Positions 24,146-36,356 of a stretch of 64,000 bases of DNA are shown here, in pieces. Position numbers and translations under genes: made by a program. The notes below the pieces were generated by a model. That model ran no database searches, was not told the origin of the DNA, and saw nothing but the letters and a program-made list of their open reading frames with translations. This DNA comes from Lingula anatina. Its lineage: Eukaryota > Brachiopoda > Lingulata > Lingulida > Lingulidae. Each line of letters starts with the position of its first letter. Within the stretch, counting starts at the first letter, position 1. The stretch is taken from positions 849,735 to 913,734 of the forward strand of contig NW_019775580.1 in assembly GCF_001039355.2 (NCBI RefSeq), in the 5' to 3' direction.

Positions 24146-26269
24146 ATGGTAGGGTTAGGCCAAAAGACCAAGTTGGCTATAGTGCCAATAATGACGACGG
24201 CTTTTTTCTGTTTGGTGTTTATTGCCCTGTTGCCGCACAGTGAAAAAACGTTGAAGCTCAAAGGAAGGGGTTCGATTTTACCACCGTCTCACAAGTAAGT
24301 ATTGTTGTTTGCACTAAGTGTTAGTATCTCGGCAAATTATTAATTAAGAGTTATTTGTATCATATGTAATATACACATGTATTTTCTATCTTGTGTTTAT
24401 AATGATAAATTTGTAAACAAACAAAGCAACTTCCGTTTTAGGTGTATTTAAAAATATAATAGGCCTACAGTGGCTAAATTAACTTAATCACTATTTATAT
24501 CTGTGTAACTGTGTTATTTATTTTTCTATTTCTTTATGTAATTGTAGTTCTCCTTCCCTCTCTTTAAAATTTGAACCACTCCATATTGTGTAACATATGA
24601 TGTAGCTGTATGCTTCAAGACATGTGTTTATGGTAAATTTATAATCACACCAAGAAGTTATATCTCACCACTTAGCTTGAACATTTTATTAGGAATTTAA
24701 CTAGTATATCTGTTCATTATATAAAGATATATGTTTGTTCATTCACAAACTGGCAACACAATTACCAATTAGAGAATGCTAATACACCTATTGCATTGTT
24801 GTTTGTATATTATATTGTACAAGAACATATATCAGATGGTCAGATAATCTATGTACCAGTACCAGAGATGAACTGAATTGAATTGAAAAATTATTATTAT
24901 TAAATAATGTCGGGGTGACTAATTGCAATCCGGTAATTGTCACATTATCAGGGACCACAGTATTGAAAAAAATTGTGATATTTCGAATGTTTCATACTTG
25001 GTGTGGTATTAATTCAATCAGTGGAAGTATTTATCTGACTGATAAACTTCACACACGAGAAGTAAGATGTATAAGTAGCTTTAGATAATATTTCACACCC
25101 AGTAGTTCAAATTTCAATGTCCTTTGTTTCAAGCAAATAATCCGTTAGATCTTGATTACATGGAATTAGTGGAAGTGCCCACCATAAAAGGGTAGACTTG
25201 TGTTTGAATTAACCAATCAGAAAATGAATTATCTGACTGACAATTTAACCGATAAAGTTAAGCATAAAAATCTGTGAACTTAAAAAATCTAAAAGGAGAC
25301 TGGAGTGACTAGGAGACTTGAAAGAGAAGAGAGAGACTAGAAGGGGAGAGGAGATTGAGTTCAGGCTGAGAAGGGGTCTTTATTGTACCATGTAACTTTT
25401 AGTTTAGCAAACTATATTCTGTTGAAGTAACAACGTTTCATTCTTTTTCGTGTGCTTACTTTAAGACATAGAACTTGTGAATCTCCGTAGCAGTTGAACA
25501 GACCGCGTTATCCGAAGATGTGAGCCCATTGTGCCCCACTCCCGGGGTTGTATTATAAAGAGTTATTTAATGTAATGTGGGGGTTATAGTAAGAAAGAGA
25601 TCCCACTCAAGTAAAGGGAACATGATAAATGTTCCCTCTGTTTATGGATCAAACCTATAGTGATGTGAAGCAATAAATGGTTTATTGTACTTCAGGTTTA
25701 ACGCCGGGCACCAAGGCCAACGTCCTGGTCATTTTGATGATGTCGAATCGCGGAGAAAGGAAGGGCCGGCTGGCAGCCACAACCCGTTCCGCTTCGGACA
25801 AGAGCAGATTAAGCCGCTCACCAGAAATACTCTTTCAATCGACGAAAAAGCAGGCGATTCGATTGAAATACCAACTTTCTTTTCTAAAATGAAGCCAAGG
25901 TTCGATAAAGGGACGTTTAAAGATGAAACGAGATGTTTCAGTCAATTTTTATCATATTTGAGAACATTGAAATAGTATTTAATTTTTACTTCTTGAATAC
26001 ACAATGCTGTTTCATCATAGAATTGTAAGTACTGAAATAAACTTTTTAATTGAGTAATGGAGAGTAATCCAGAAAAAAAACAGCAAAAATTAATTTGAAG
26101 TAGCATGGAGTGCCTGAGTGCACCAGAATAACGTTAAGATAACTACGTACTTGTGATAAATATATTTGCTTTTGATAAACATATATGTTACACACAAACG
26201 CACGCACACACACACACACACACATACGCTTTTCATGACTTGAGGTTTTGAAGGAATATTGTTCATGCT

Positions 26270-26301
<32 letters not shown>

Positions 26302-29300
26302 TTTTTTTGTGATCGCCGTTACTACTACCGATGTCTTTAACGACAATGATGCATCTTACCATATTAGGTTCAAAGACATCAAATTGGAGAGCGGTGGCGG
26401 AATCCCGGTCAATCCATTCTTACAAGCCTGTAAACAAGTTGTATCGATATTTGGTAGGTGTCCACGAAGTGTAAGTCTACGCAGTCTTTGTTTATTCAAG
26501 AAGAACATTGAGCAAATATCAACAAATATTGTTTATCTACAGATATAGAGAGTTGCGTATATTTGTAAATGATATATTAGCAGTTCATGTCTGTAAGCAC
26601 TCCCGATTTTTAAAGATGAAATAGCGTAAATCTTTTATACAAAAATGATTGCTTGTAACCTTAGAAAAGAATAGATTATGATTTTGATTAAAGTCAATTA
26701 TATACAAATATTTCCAATTTATTAATACCTTTATAATTTCCGAGTAAACTGATAATGACGTTAAATTTTATTCAGATAAACTTAATTCTGCGGCATTTTC
26801 ACCAGTGAAGATGGATCTTAACGGAAACATAAGAGTAAGTCACCATAATGTGTGTCAGAAATATACACCAAGTTCAAATGAAGCCCAAGTGACAAGTACT
26901 TTACCTGCTGATTTTGAACAACAGTGCAGGTAGTTCACAACTTGGTAGAAATTACACCAGATTTTCTGTGTTTAAATTTGATTTTTCAATTGATACTGCA
27001 ACATAGTGTTAACTGCGACTATGATCACCAATGGTTGTTTAACTACGTATCCACTCGCCATTTCTTCTCTGTGTTGAATTACTTCGTACTGTCTTGTAAG
27101 GATAGCTTATCAGTTCTCGGTCCCCAACACTCACTGGGTGCAAAGTGTTCCTCGTGTGTGTCACACAGCTACAGTTAGCAGATAACACTTGCGTACTTTA
27201 CTGATAAAGTAAGGTTGAAATAGGTGCATTTCATCTTGACTTAACATTTGGTTCAATTTGAAAGTGGGTCAAAATCCTATGCAATTCTATCAAAGCTCTA
27301 ATAATCAGTAGGTCCTATACACGCACCATTATATGAGTAGTGTGTTGGCGTTGGAGGGATAAGTGTGTGGGCTACCTGGTATAATGAGCCCAAGACAACA
27401 CAATCATTTATAAAAACAGAATGAAGCACATTTCTTTATTCCATTTGACAATAGTCACGGGAATTTATTTTTCCAAGTAAGCAACAATAGGCATCTTTCA
27501 CTCATTTTATCATCTCATATCACATATTTGATTAAATGAAAAGCCTTGTTTTTAATCTATTGTTTTGTGCTTCCTTATCACAATCTTGAGACTGGAGATA
27601 AATATTTGACTATACCCCTTGAGTTATCTGACCTTTACGCCCATCATAGTAATGTCACTGCTTTTTTGATCAATCATTTACTTTTTTCAGAAAATAAGTC
27701 TTCAATACGACCTAAATCCGTCCGCCAAAACGCTTCAAGAGTTAGTTTTGAAAGAAAAAAATGCTGGCGAAACTCAGCTTCCCGACTCGGTTACCCAGGC
27801 TCTTCTTTGGATGAAAAGGTATATGCTTTATCATTCCACATAATAAAGATACGCTGAATATTAACTTAATACTGTCTAAGAAATCACAAAATATTGGATT
27901 CAGTAACAAACTACATTGCAGAGGATTTTCATTACATCTTTAAAAATGGCGTAGCGACAGTTATACATGTGTATCAGTTGTGCTTACGTTTTCGTTAAAG
28001 ACGAATGAATAATCGTAACATCTGGATTCCATGGCAGAAATATTATTTCATAAAAATTACCCAGTGTTTATCTCACATCTTCTTCTAGGTCAGTTCACTT
28101 CATCCAGGAGTTCATATACAGGCTGTCCACGGGAAGTTCAGAGCTATCAGATGTATCAGAGGCAGCCACCAAAGCCTATGAACTCAGCCTCAAGCCGTAC
28201 CACGGCTGGGTTGTACGGGGAATGTTTTCAGTAAGTGTAGGGGATTTGGACATGATTTAATAGATATGACAGTATGGTAAAGGTAGCCTAGCTGTATTGG
28301 AGGAGAGGCCAGTTAGTTGTGGCCTGCAAATGACTTATATTTGAAAATTTGGTTTACTTTACCCTAAAGGCGGGATTTACACGCGTGGAAAATAACTGAA
28401 AAAAAAGAGAACAAAATATTTACGTGGAAATTACCATCCCATGAATTTTGATTTCAATACTAAACACATACTTTCAATACTTAAAGTTTTACTTCTGTTA
28501 GCTTCAGATTATTTGTCTGTGCCGAAACACCAGACATAAAATGTGTTAACTATTGTGGCTCCAACAGTACCCCATCACCGCGTACCGCCAGCGTAACCCT
28601 CTATGATTATCTCGAATTTCGAACTTTTTTAATACTACAGTAAATGAAATTCAATTTTTGAATATGGTTTATATAAGTTATATAATGGGTATCAATATCA
28701 AAATTCTCTTTATTTTAATACAAATAATCCCCCCACCCCCATATCCGTATAAAGCGTGGACTTAATCTTAGTATTTTTATTTCAAAGGGTACAAAAGTTC
28801 ACTAACCCTGCTCATTTTGCTCTTGTCCTATGTGACATGTACCGGCATAATCTGGCAGTGGTAACCGGTATCTTCAAGATTTGATAAGCTCAGACGAGTA
28901 GCATTAATGTAGGCTATATAGCTTGTTGATAGGCGTTGATCACTACAACTACCCGTATGAGAATAGTAAACATGTTTATAAAAATGTTATTTCAAACTGT
29001 TTATTTTAACTTATAAAGTAGTAGCAATGAGAAAGTTTTTCGGGATATATGCACGTAGCCTGGCGGTGGAAATAGACCGAGACGTGAGTTTCAGTTTGAG
29101 TTTGAGAGAGAGAGATTCTTAACGTGAAAGAGAAAAGTCACTATCACATATTGCCGTCTGGTCATACCACGGTGCATGGTACCAACAGAACACGGTGCAT
29201 GCACAGAGAACTAGTAGAAACGTAGTGAAAATAGCTCATAGGTTTCTTGTGTAGCAGCACCTCAATCCTTACCTTCATCCTCTAATTATTTTGATATAGA

Positions 29301-29532
29301 TAAAGATTTTACAATTAATCAATTAATATGCTTTCAGGTTGGTTTGTCCGCCGTGGGATCAGACGGCTCTACCCTTGCCAAGGCCTTTGCTGAAAGTGAG
29401 GTAGACTTCGAGAACCCCAAGTTCATTAACCAACTCAAAAAGGACCTCCGAGAAACGTCTCAAGATTTGAAATACATGATCACGGAAGTCGATAGGTTCT
29501 ACGAAAGGGAAGGAATCCCCCTGGATTCTTAA
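24146..29532 (+). CDS. gltpd2-like: Membrane-anchored glycolipid transfer protein (GLTP)-domain protein, seven exons
   Basis: Exons: 24146-24294, 25696-about 25914, 26368-26453, 26776-26834, 27691-27818, 28089-28230, 29338-29532; 978 nt and 325 aa with these borders. Exon 1 encodes a short basic start and one hydrophobic span (about residues 12-31), a signal anchor. Exon 2 is a polar linker. The GLTP fold follows: FLQACKQVVSIF (exon 3), FSPVKMDLNGNIRK across exons 4/5, ALLWMKR-SVHFIQEF across 5/6, KPYHGWVV (6), then the C-terminal helices. Aligned with human GLTP, the sugar-amide-binding D48, N52, K55, W96 and H140 are all present, pointing to a glycosphingolipid-type site and not the ceramide-1-phosphate (CPTP) type. 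The anchor recalls vertebrate GLTPD2. The exon 2 donor is uncertain: 25,899 or 25,914 (both keep frame, both weak), and reading on reaches a stop at 25,975. Confidence 0.9.
26203..26223. repeat. (CA)n microsatellite
   Basis: CA repeat in intron 2 of the GLTP-domain gene. Confidence 0.9.
26270..26306. repeat. (TTTA)n microsatellite
   Basis: About nine TTTA units, ending some 60 nt before the acceptor of exon 3 of the GLTP-domain gene, in the position of its pyrimidine tract. Confidence 0.95.
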
Positions 29533-29889
29533 CGATTGATACAAAACATGTTAATACTCAATGTGCATTACACCGTATGACTTACTACAACTACGCTAAT
29601 TATAATGAAAAATAACTGAGAGAGAAAGAATCTATTTGATAATTAAACTGGGTAGTTTTCTGAGTACCGTTTATAAACATAACGTAAATAACCGTGAACA
29701 CTCGTACAGTAAACCACAAAAGCGATGCAGTGTTGAAAGTACTGTGAGTTGGTGAAGACTAACCATATTTTCGCCTCAGTGGCACACACCGCCAGTTGAA
29801 CTGCACTGTTCCACATATGTTCCACAGAGATTTTGTATTTCATTAAATTCACATCATTGCAAATTCCCGATATTGTTGAAAATTTCATT

Positions 29890-29895
29890 AATAAA
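29890..29895 (+). terminator. Candidate poly(A) signal of the GLTP-domain gene
   Basis: AATAAA 358 nt after the stop codon. A second AATAAA occurs at 30,199-30,204, close to where the dispersed large repeat begins; either could be used. Confidence 0.4.
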
Positions 29896-30888
29896 TAATG
29901 CAACGTAGCTACGTGTGTTCACTCTTTTCGATCGCTTAATGAATTGAATTGTATCAAAGTCGGACTAATTTCGAAATCAATCTTCGTTTATGTTTCGACT
30001 CACTTCATAGTCAATAAACCCTTATGTCTCGTAGCACGTGGTGCAGAGTTTCCGGGCATATACCGAAAGCTTGGGTGTTTCTATACATAGTTTTATTTGA
30101 TCTATAAAGATGTATTTTAACTCGGTGAATAATTTTTATCACGGAAAGGCACATATTTAAAACGTAATATATAAAATTCGCTGGAAATAAGTTCATTCAA
30201 TAAAAAAGTTTCGTTCTGATTTTAAGATTGCTTGTTATGTTACCTTAAGAAACTAAAAGAAAATAAGCAAATAAGCGCCCTCTATCATTAATCGCGGTCT
30301 TCGCAAGCACAATGTGATGAAATTTACGGACGCCGTCACAATCATGTTGAGACAGAATCTAAGGCCGAACACTGTGGACTTCGGTACTGTTATAACAGAA
30401 ATTCTTGTCTAAATGGATTCTTACAAACTTTGGCAATTTACTAATATAAATACTTCCAGGTAAAATAATAGTTACACTTAAGTTTGATTTATGTTTTCCC
30501 TTCTCTTTGATGTTAACATTCTAAGCTACTCGCCCGAGAGATCAGTTGGCTTAGGTGTCACTATATACAAACTTTCATATAAGCTTGGGTGTCAGTATAT
30601 GCACTCTTTCAACGTTTGTTAGGAACACAAGTGTTTTCTTTTTCGGTTTATTTCACCACGTGATACAGTTACTGTCCGCCTTTGAATGTCCCAAAAATTA
30701 TATCTTCTACCTGCATAGCTGTTAAACTCTCTAACTCAAAACATAAAAACTAAATTTATTAGCCTTTTAGGGCATCATTTACAAGTATTAGCCGTACTTT
30801 AAGGGCATCAGTGTACCCAATGGAGCGCATCCGAAATTCAACTTCCCGAATCTCCTGGACCATTACCTCCCAACGTATTCCCCCCCCC

Positions 30889-30891
<3 letters not shown>

Positions 30892-30932
<41 letters not shown>
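30892..30932. repeat. (AC)n microsatellite
   Basis: About 20 AC units after a C-run, inside the large repeat; absent from the 56-kb copy. Confidence 0.95.
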
Positions 30933-30935
<3 letters not shown>

Positions 30936-31112
30936 AATGAGAGTGAAATAAAAAAGACATTGATTTAATCAAAAACGTTAATTTAATCGAAAGCAGGAAC
31001 ATCTTTTCAGGCAAATAGATTCCGTAATCTCTTATTATTCCATAATCTCTTATATCTCTTCCATTAAGGTTTCATCAATACAACAAAAATCAGCTTTCAG
31101 TGTCTGTATTCC

Positions 31113-31208
31113 TCTCTTCTCTCTCTCTGTCTCTCTCTCTCTCTGAGTGTGTGTGTGTGTGTGTGCGCGCGCCCTCGCGCGTGCGTGTCTGTGTGTGTGG
31201 GGGGGGGG
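31113..31208. repeat. CT / GT / CG compound microsatellite
   Basis: (CT)n, then (GT)n, alternating GC (GCGCGCGCCCTCGCGCG), GT and a G-run. Alternating purine-pyrimidine sequence of this type can adopt Z-DNA. Confidence 0.9.
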
Positions 31209-31734
31209 TCCGATTCTGATTTACTATTTTAAAAGAAATCAATATATGCCTTTAAACAATTGAGTAGAATATTATATGCTTTTGGGGATCTTTGTCCCCC
31301 ATAAATTGTCCACCACCGTAAACATAATTTGAAATCGGAAATATATTTTGGCTTTACACTCGAAAAGCCTAGATCCCATTGGAGCCAGAAAGAGAAAAAA
31401 TATTAAGGTACAATTTTTTAGCAAAAAAGGACTGTGATATATTTATAAAACATGTGTTATTATCATTTAGAGACGAACATTAAAAAATAACTACATGTAA
31501 CTTTCATGTTATTGTTTGGGTTACTTTCGACGATGAATATGAGAATGTTATAAGATTGCCATCCGCTGATTAATCACAAAGAATATTTTTCATTGCAAAA
31601 TTTTGCAATTTTTCTTTTCAGAATATATTCATCACCATTTCATTTAATTTTTTCTGATTGCAATCAACCCAGATTGACAAACGTCACATTAGCCCAACAC
31701 TGGTCCAACGCATAGTTGGTTGTATGACCAATAT

Positions 31735-32626
31735 TAAGCCTCGGTCACAACCGGACGCACGAATTTCAGGATCGTCCCCTGCGTGGAGGTCGTAGAAGTA
31801 GAGGAAAGTCTGCCTTGCGAGTCGCAAGGGCCACATGAGATGTCCTTGCAAGCAGAGACGCTAATTGCAAGGAGCAAAAATTGTACTCATTTCTTGAGTT
31901 TGTCTTGCTGTCTGTGTACGTGGCACACACTCACCACTTACTAAGGGAATGCAACGCACGACGAAAGTAGTGCCCTTTTGCGTTAGTTTTGCTTCACACT
32001 TGCCTCACACGATTGTGGTGACGTCCTGACGGCGTACGTCAGTTTTGCTTCCTGTTCCCCTCTTCTTTCTTCTCCCTCCTCCCTTTTTTTTTTTTTTTTT
32101 ACTATGTAAGCTTCTTTCTCTTGCCTTTTGGAGGCATATTAGAAACTAAATTGAGCAAAAATTTAAAATTTTTGAAAATTGTTGTACACGTTACACTGTC
32201 GACGTTCATTGTAAAGACACGAGCGTGCGTCGTGAGCACGCCTTTTATACACCAGGCGTGGGGGTGACGCACGTGCGACGCATTCCCAGTGTGCTCTCTA
32301 CTTTGTTCGTTAGTTGTGAGGGCGTGAGCCTTACTCAACACGCAAAGGGCTCTTGCTCCTTCATAGCTTGCGACGTGCGTTTTGCACAACGCACGTCTCT
32401 CTTGCTAACTCCGTGCGAGGGGAGCAAGTTACGCTTGCGGCCTCGCTGTTCGCAGATTATTCGTAGAATCTTTTTGACATGTCCAACATCCTCAGTACGT
32501 GCTTACGGGCTGTCTGCGAACTCGAAATTGCGTAAGAAGGACTTGCGTGGGACGTGAGATTCTGCGCAAAATTTGGATGCAAACAGCCCGCAAGAGCCCC
32601 TACGGCCAGTTGTGACCGAGGCTTAC
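31735..32626. mobile_element. Non-autonomous TIR transposon, about 890 bp (PIF/Harbinger-like ends)
   Basis: The ends are inverted: TAAGCCTCGGTCACAACCGG at 31,735 and, read back from 32,626, TAAGCCTCGGTCACAACTGG. TTA flanks the element on both sides ('atatta|agcctcgg' and 'ccgaggc|ttacc'), which fits a 3-bp TTA duplication as in PIF/Harbinger elements; the exact edge is ambiguous by a base. The interior is rich in ACG/CGT (GCGTGCGTCG, ACGTGCGACG). No transposase frame was recognised; an 95-codon frame on the minus strand ends in a lysine-rich MPPKGKRKK stretch. It sits inside TTGGCC-rich repeat sequence. Confidence 0.7.
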
Positions 32627-33081
32627 CAACATTGGTCCAAAGTTGAAAAGCCAAGGACAACATACCAAGATTGGCCTAACGTTGGCAGAAGGTTGGAAAT
32701 CCATTGCCAACCCTGCCAACATTGGGTTATTTTCTGCAATCTGGGTTGTTGCTTTTGTCTCCAATTTACTTAAACACGATAAAACCTTATACAACATGTT
32801 TAACTTACATGATTAGAGTACCGATTCAGCTGCACAAAGACACTTTATTTCTAACTGAGATCCCCTATTATGAACAACTCCTCTCCCTTTATAGCTACGA
32901 CCTTTAACTTATATGTTTAGAGCTCCGATTCAGCGTAAAAAAGATATATTTCATGTAACCATCTTAGAAAACTTTTATGTTTAAAGCATTCCTTCAGTAA
33001 TACAACGCTCTATATGTCATTGGTGGATTTAAAATAAATTCTAAATTATGAATGATATACCGGTATTTCCCTTACCCTCAT
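32627..33081. repeat. TTGGC/GCCAA-rich block and start of the 3.55-kb repeat family
   Basis: Short imperfect palindromic words (CCAACATTGG, GCCAAGG, TTGGCC, AACGTTGG) are spaced every 10-25 nt from 31,680, continue after the inserted element, and run to 32,735. The same kind of block is found at 35,925-36,180, 38,495-38,755, 42,035-42,305 and 47,700-47,905. 'gcttttgtctccaat' follows both here (32,751) and at 48,014. Confidence 0.7.
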
Positions 33082-34460
33082 GGTCCGTATTCCAGAATCT
33101 CCCTTTAGCGTTAAGGGAGACTTAAAGTCGACCTTATACAACATTTGTATTCCAAGACCTTTCTTTATCTCACTTGAAAGGAATCACTTAACAATCATCC
33201 TTAGCAAAGGAATCGGTCATTTCTAGAATCTGCCTTTGCTTAAAGATTTCCTTTATTTTCGGTTGAGTATTCCTTAAAATGTAAGGTTTGTCTGGAGTAA
33301 CTTCTAGTCTTCCTTAAGCAGCCATCGTGTACATTTCTCTTGTGAAAATCAGCTCCACGGAGGACTACATAAGCCAACATGCCTACCTAAATTCAAAATC
33401 ATTAAATTCAACTAGAAAAGCACTCCGAGAGCGAAGTCTCCACCCAATTTTCATTCCATAATGATTTAGTTTTTTATTTTTGATTATTGATTGATTACTG
33501 ATCCAGATCACCACCAAAAACGAATAATCTGTCCCTTGGCCCACTTGTGACAGTTTCCGAAAATTTCATCACAATCGGCGCATAACTTTTTGAGTTATTT
33601 GTGATTATTGATTATTGATTGATTATTGATCTTGATCACCACCAAAAACTAACCACTTCTAAGTTAACCCATTTCTGACCAACCCTGTAAATTTCATAAA
33701 AATTGGTCCATAATTTTTTGAGTTTTTTTATTAATGATAATTGATTGATTATTGAGCTTGATCACCACCAAACACTAATCACTTCAAATATAACCCATTT
33801 CTGACCTACCCTGAAAATTTCATCAAAATCGGCCCGTAACTTTTTGAGTTATGTTGATGACAAACAAACAAACAAACAAACAATCAGACAGACAGGCAGA
33901 CAGACAGACAGTAAGACAGACACAAACAGGGATGAAAACATAACCTCCTTGGTGGAGGTAACAAAAAGACAGACAAACAAACAGGGGTTTGATCGAGGAT
34001 AGGCTTTTCTCTGTTGACTAGTTGCATCGGTAGCTGCTTTTTCGATATCAGAAAAGGGTCTACGACTTTGGTTTACTCATCCTCCAAACCATTCTTTTCT
34101 CTTCTTGCCATACTTGCTTTATTCACTAAATTTGGCTTAGATCAAAAGATCCACATGCAGTGATAATGTCCATAGGCGCGGTTGCATGACTGAAGTTGAT
34201 CAGTTGACCCAGCATTACTAAGGCATTTTTAACGAGGAGGGTGTCACAAAGGCCTACTCTAACCAATGAGGAGCTCCTTTATGTCAGTGTCCCTAACCTA
34301 AAGGCTGACTTTTGTCAAAGTAATTCCTTATCAAAGGAGAGGCTAAAGTGTGGTCTTAGAATACCATTTCGTCAGGCCTTCCTTTACCAAGGAACACCTC
34401 ATCAAAGGAAGCCTTTATAAAAGTTGACCTTATTTTAAGGAACATCTTGGAATACGGGCC
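33082..34460. mobile_element. TIR element (GTCCGTATTCCAGAAT ends) carrying a nested insertion
   Basis: The left end GGTCCGTATTCCAGAATCTC and the right end (read back) GGCCCGTATTCCAAGATGTT are inverted repeats, and the subterminal regions also pair (TTAAGGGAGACTT-like and CCTTTATAAAAG). Host sequence is interrupted at 'ccctcatg' and resumes at 'atgttttaaaatg'. The uninterrupted form is seen at 35,090, 39,275 and 44,862, so ATG is the likely duplicated target. No coding frame. Confidence 0.75.
33410..33961. mobile_element. Pearl/Helitron-like element with three core repeats
   Basis: Begins ACTAGAAAAGCACTCCGAGA and ends CATAACCTCCTTGGTGGAGG plus TA. Between them a core of about 125 bp ('attgattgattattgatc' ... 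'aatttcatcaaaatcgg' ... 'tttttgagttat') is present three times, followed by ACAAACAAAC and CAGACAGA runs. The copy at 49,109-49,324 has the same ends and one core. Variable tandem cores between fixed flanks are described for bivalve 'pearl' elements; that class assignment is inference. Confidence 0.7.
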
Positions 34461-36356
34461 TATGTTTTAAAATGTGCCCATTCAAGTAACAGTTCACTAC
34501 ATAACAATAAATTAAATCCTAATGGCACAGTTTTTCGTTCTGAGAACCCCTAGAAATAAAACACTTAGACATCAAGGACACGCATGTTCCAATCCATTTT
34601 CAAGGAGTTGTACGAGTATCCCTTGTTCCCAGCAATCTCCTATATAGTTTATTGCTGTCTCCGCAATTACAGTGTAACTAAATACGAGGACAACGTCGCA
34701 ATCATGCCTAGACAAACTCTAAGACCAAATTCTGCACCCTTGCCACTTTTGTAACTTAAAATCTTCAAGATATATATATATCAAATTTAGAATACAATAT
34801 TTTCCAGTAGTAATTCTTGTTTTACAATGTTTTTGATATAAGGGTGAATTATTTTGCATTCACTTTTATAATTTAAAACATTCTTAGCAACTCGTCCTTG
34901 AGTTCAGTTGGCACAGGGGTAAGTTATCGTATCATTTCTAGCACAATTGCTGGTAGCAACGCACAGCTACCAGTCATTCAAAGGTTTATTCGTGTGCGTG
35001 ACAGCAACACAACTGTCTATAAATCATTGCTTGGTTTTATTTAAATTCTAAATGTTAAATGATATACCAGTACTTCCCCTACTCCAATGTTTTTTAATGC
35101 ACCCATTCAAGTCACAGTTCATTACATGACACTAAGTTAAATCCTTAGTGACACAGAATGACTCTTTATAACCATTGGAATATAATATTTAATCCACTCT
35201 GATTTAAATTCATGGATAATATCATGCAGAGACCCTAAAACTAATACCAGTGGGCAAAAAAAAAATGTTGCTCAAGTAAAAGAATGCACAAGCTGCTGGA
35301 GATTACACAAATAAAGTAACAGAACGCACAGTATCAAACAAACATCCTAATTGGCGCTTAGGACACTAAAGAGTCAGTAGTCATCTGCTTTACCTCAGTG
35401 TATCAAACTGAATTTGCCCATCTTCTGTCCACTTAATCGGAACAAAGCAACCCAATCCATCTCATTCCCGTCATTTATGTATAAAAAATGTGCATGGTGC
35501 CCTGGACAGGAGGTCTTTGGAGCCGTCTCCGTGAAAGTAATTTGCCACATCCAGTCTGTTTTTGACTATATTTATTTGTTCATTTACTAATTTATTTATT
35601 GAGTACAGGCAAAAATAAATGCACACACAGAAGTTATCCATACAAATTCATAGTGGTGTTTTAGAATAAATATGAAATGGAATGGAATTTTTCCCCGACA
35701 CCCATTTTTTAGCAATGGAACTTTACCCATTTGCAGTTTTTGGAATGGATATAATCTACCTACTACATTTATATACAAAACGCACTCAAAACCCAATTTA
35801 ATCCTGGTAATGCATATGGAATTTACCAGTGATACATCTTCACAACATACCGTGTATTAATGTCTCATGTCCTCTGTTAAGGATATACTTTATAGGTTAA
35901 TTTTAGTAATGCATCAAAATTTTCTGGCCCAAATTTGGCCAAGCACATGGTTGGTTGTAAAACCAGTACCTGCTCAATGTTGGAAAGCCAACCATTAGCA
36001 TGGCACCAAGGTTGGCACAATGTATGGTTGCACTTCAGCAGTAAGTTGCATACAGACGTTGGCCAAACATCAGCTAGCCAACCAGCCAACATTGGCCAAA
36101 TGGCATTTGCTCAACCATAGCCTTTGGGCCATCGTCATGCCAATGTTCAATTTCTAATATTTTGACAGCCAAGGTTGGCTCACTGCCATGTGCCTATCTA
36201 ATCTTCATTGCTCTTCGTCATACTTCTGACATTGTTTAATTCTTTCTATTCCAAGCATCTCCCATGGCGTCTCCTGCCACTTGTCAGCTGAGCCAAGTAA
36301 GACGCAGGGAGAATGATGCCATTCTTACCCAGGAAGGGTATGAACGCCTTGAAATA
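34461..36356 (+). repeat. 3.55-kb repeat family, unit 0 (lacks the Tc1-like segment)
   Basis: Contains the blocks 'cgttctgagaacccctagaa' (34,535), 'cgtcgcaatcatgcctagac' (34,697), 'gtcatctgctttacctcagt' (35,378), 'tgcatggtgccctggacagg' (35,490), 'ctttataggttaattttagt' (35,889), the TTGGCC block (35,925-36,180) and 'catggcgtctcctgccactt' (36,262). Compared with units I and II it lacks the decayed transposase segment (equivalent of about 36,700-38,340). Confidence 0.75.

Larger units (their letters stand above)
30210..31650 (+). repeat. Large dispersed repeat, copy 1 (shared with 55.4-57.1 kb)
   Basis: Landmarks shared in order with the 55.4-56.8 kb copy: 'aagcacaatgtgatgaaatt' then 'acaatcatgttgagacagaa' (30,309-30,365); 'cgcccgagagatcagttggc' (30,533); 'gacattgatttaatc' after a simple repeat (30,957); 'tttcgacgatgaatatg' (31,525); and 'aaaattttgc...ttttcttttca' (31,596). 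The two copies differ by many indels and base changes, so the duplication is old. No protein family recognised. Confidence 0.75.

Noticed and set aside
30530-30590. tRNA-like gene (A-box-like TGGCTTAGGTG)
   Set aside because: No B box, no cloverleaf, and the word is only a conserved part of a large repeat (also at 55,707 and diverged at 34,890).
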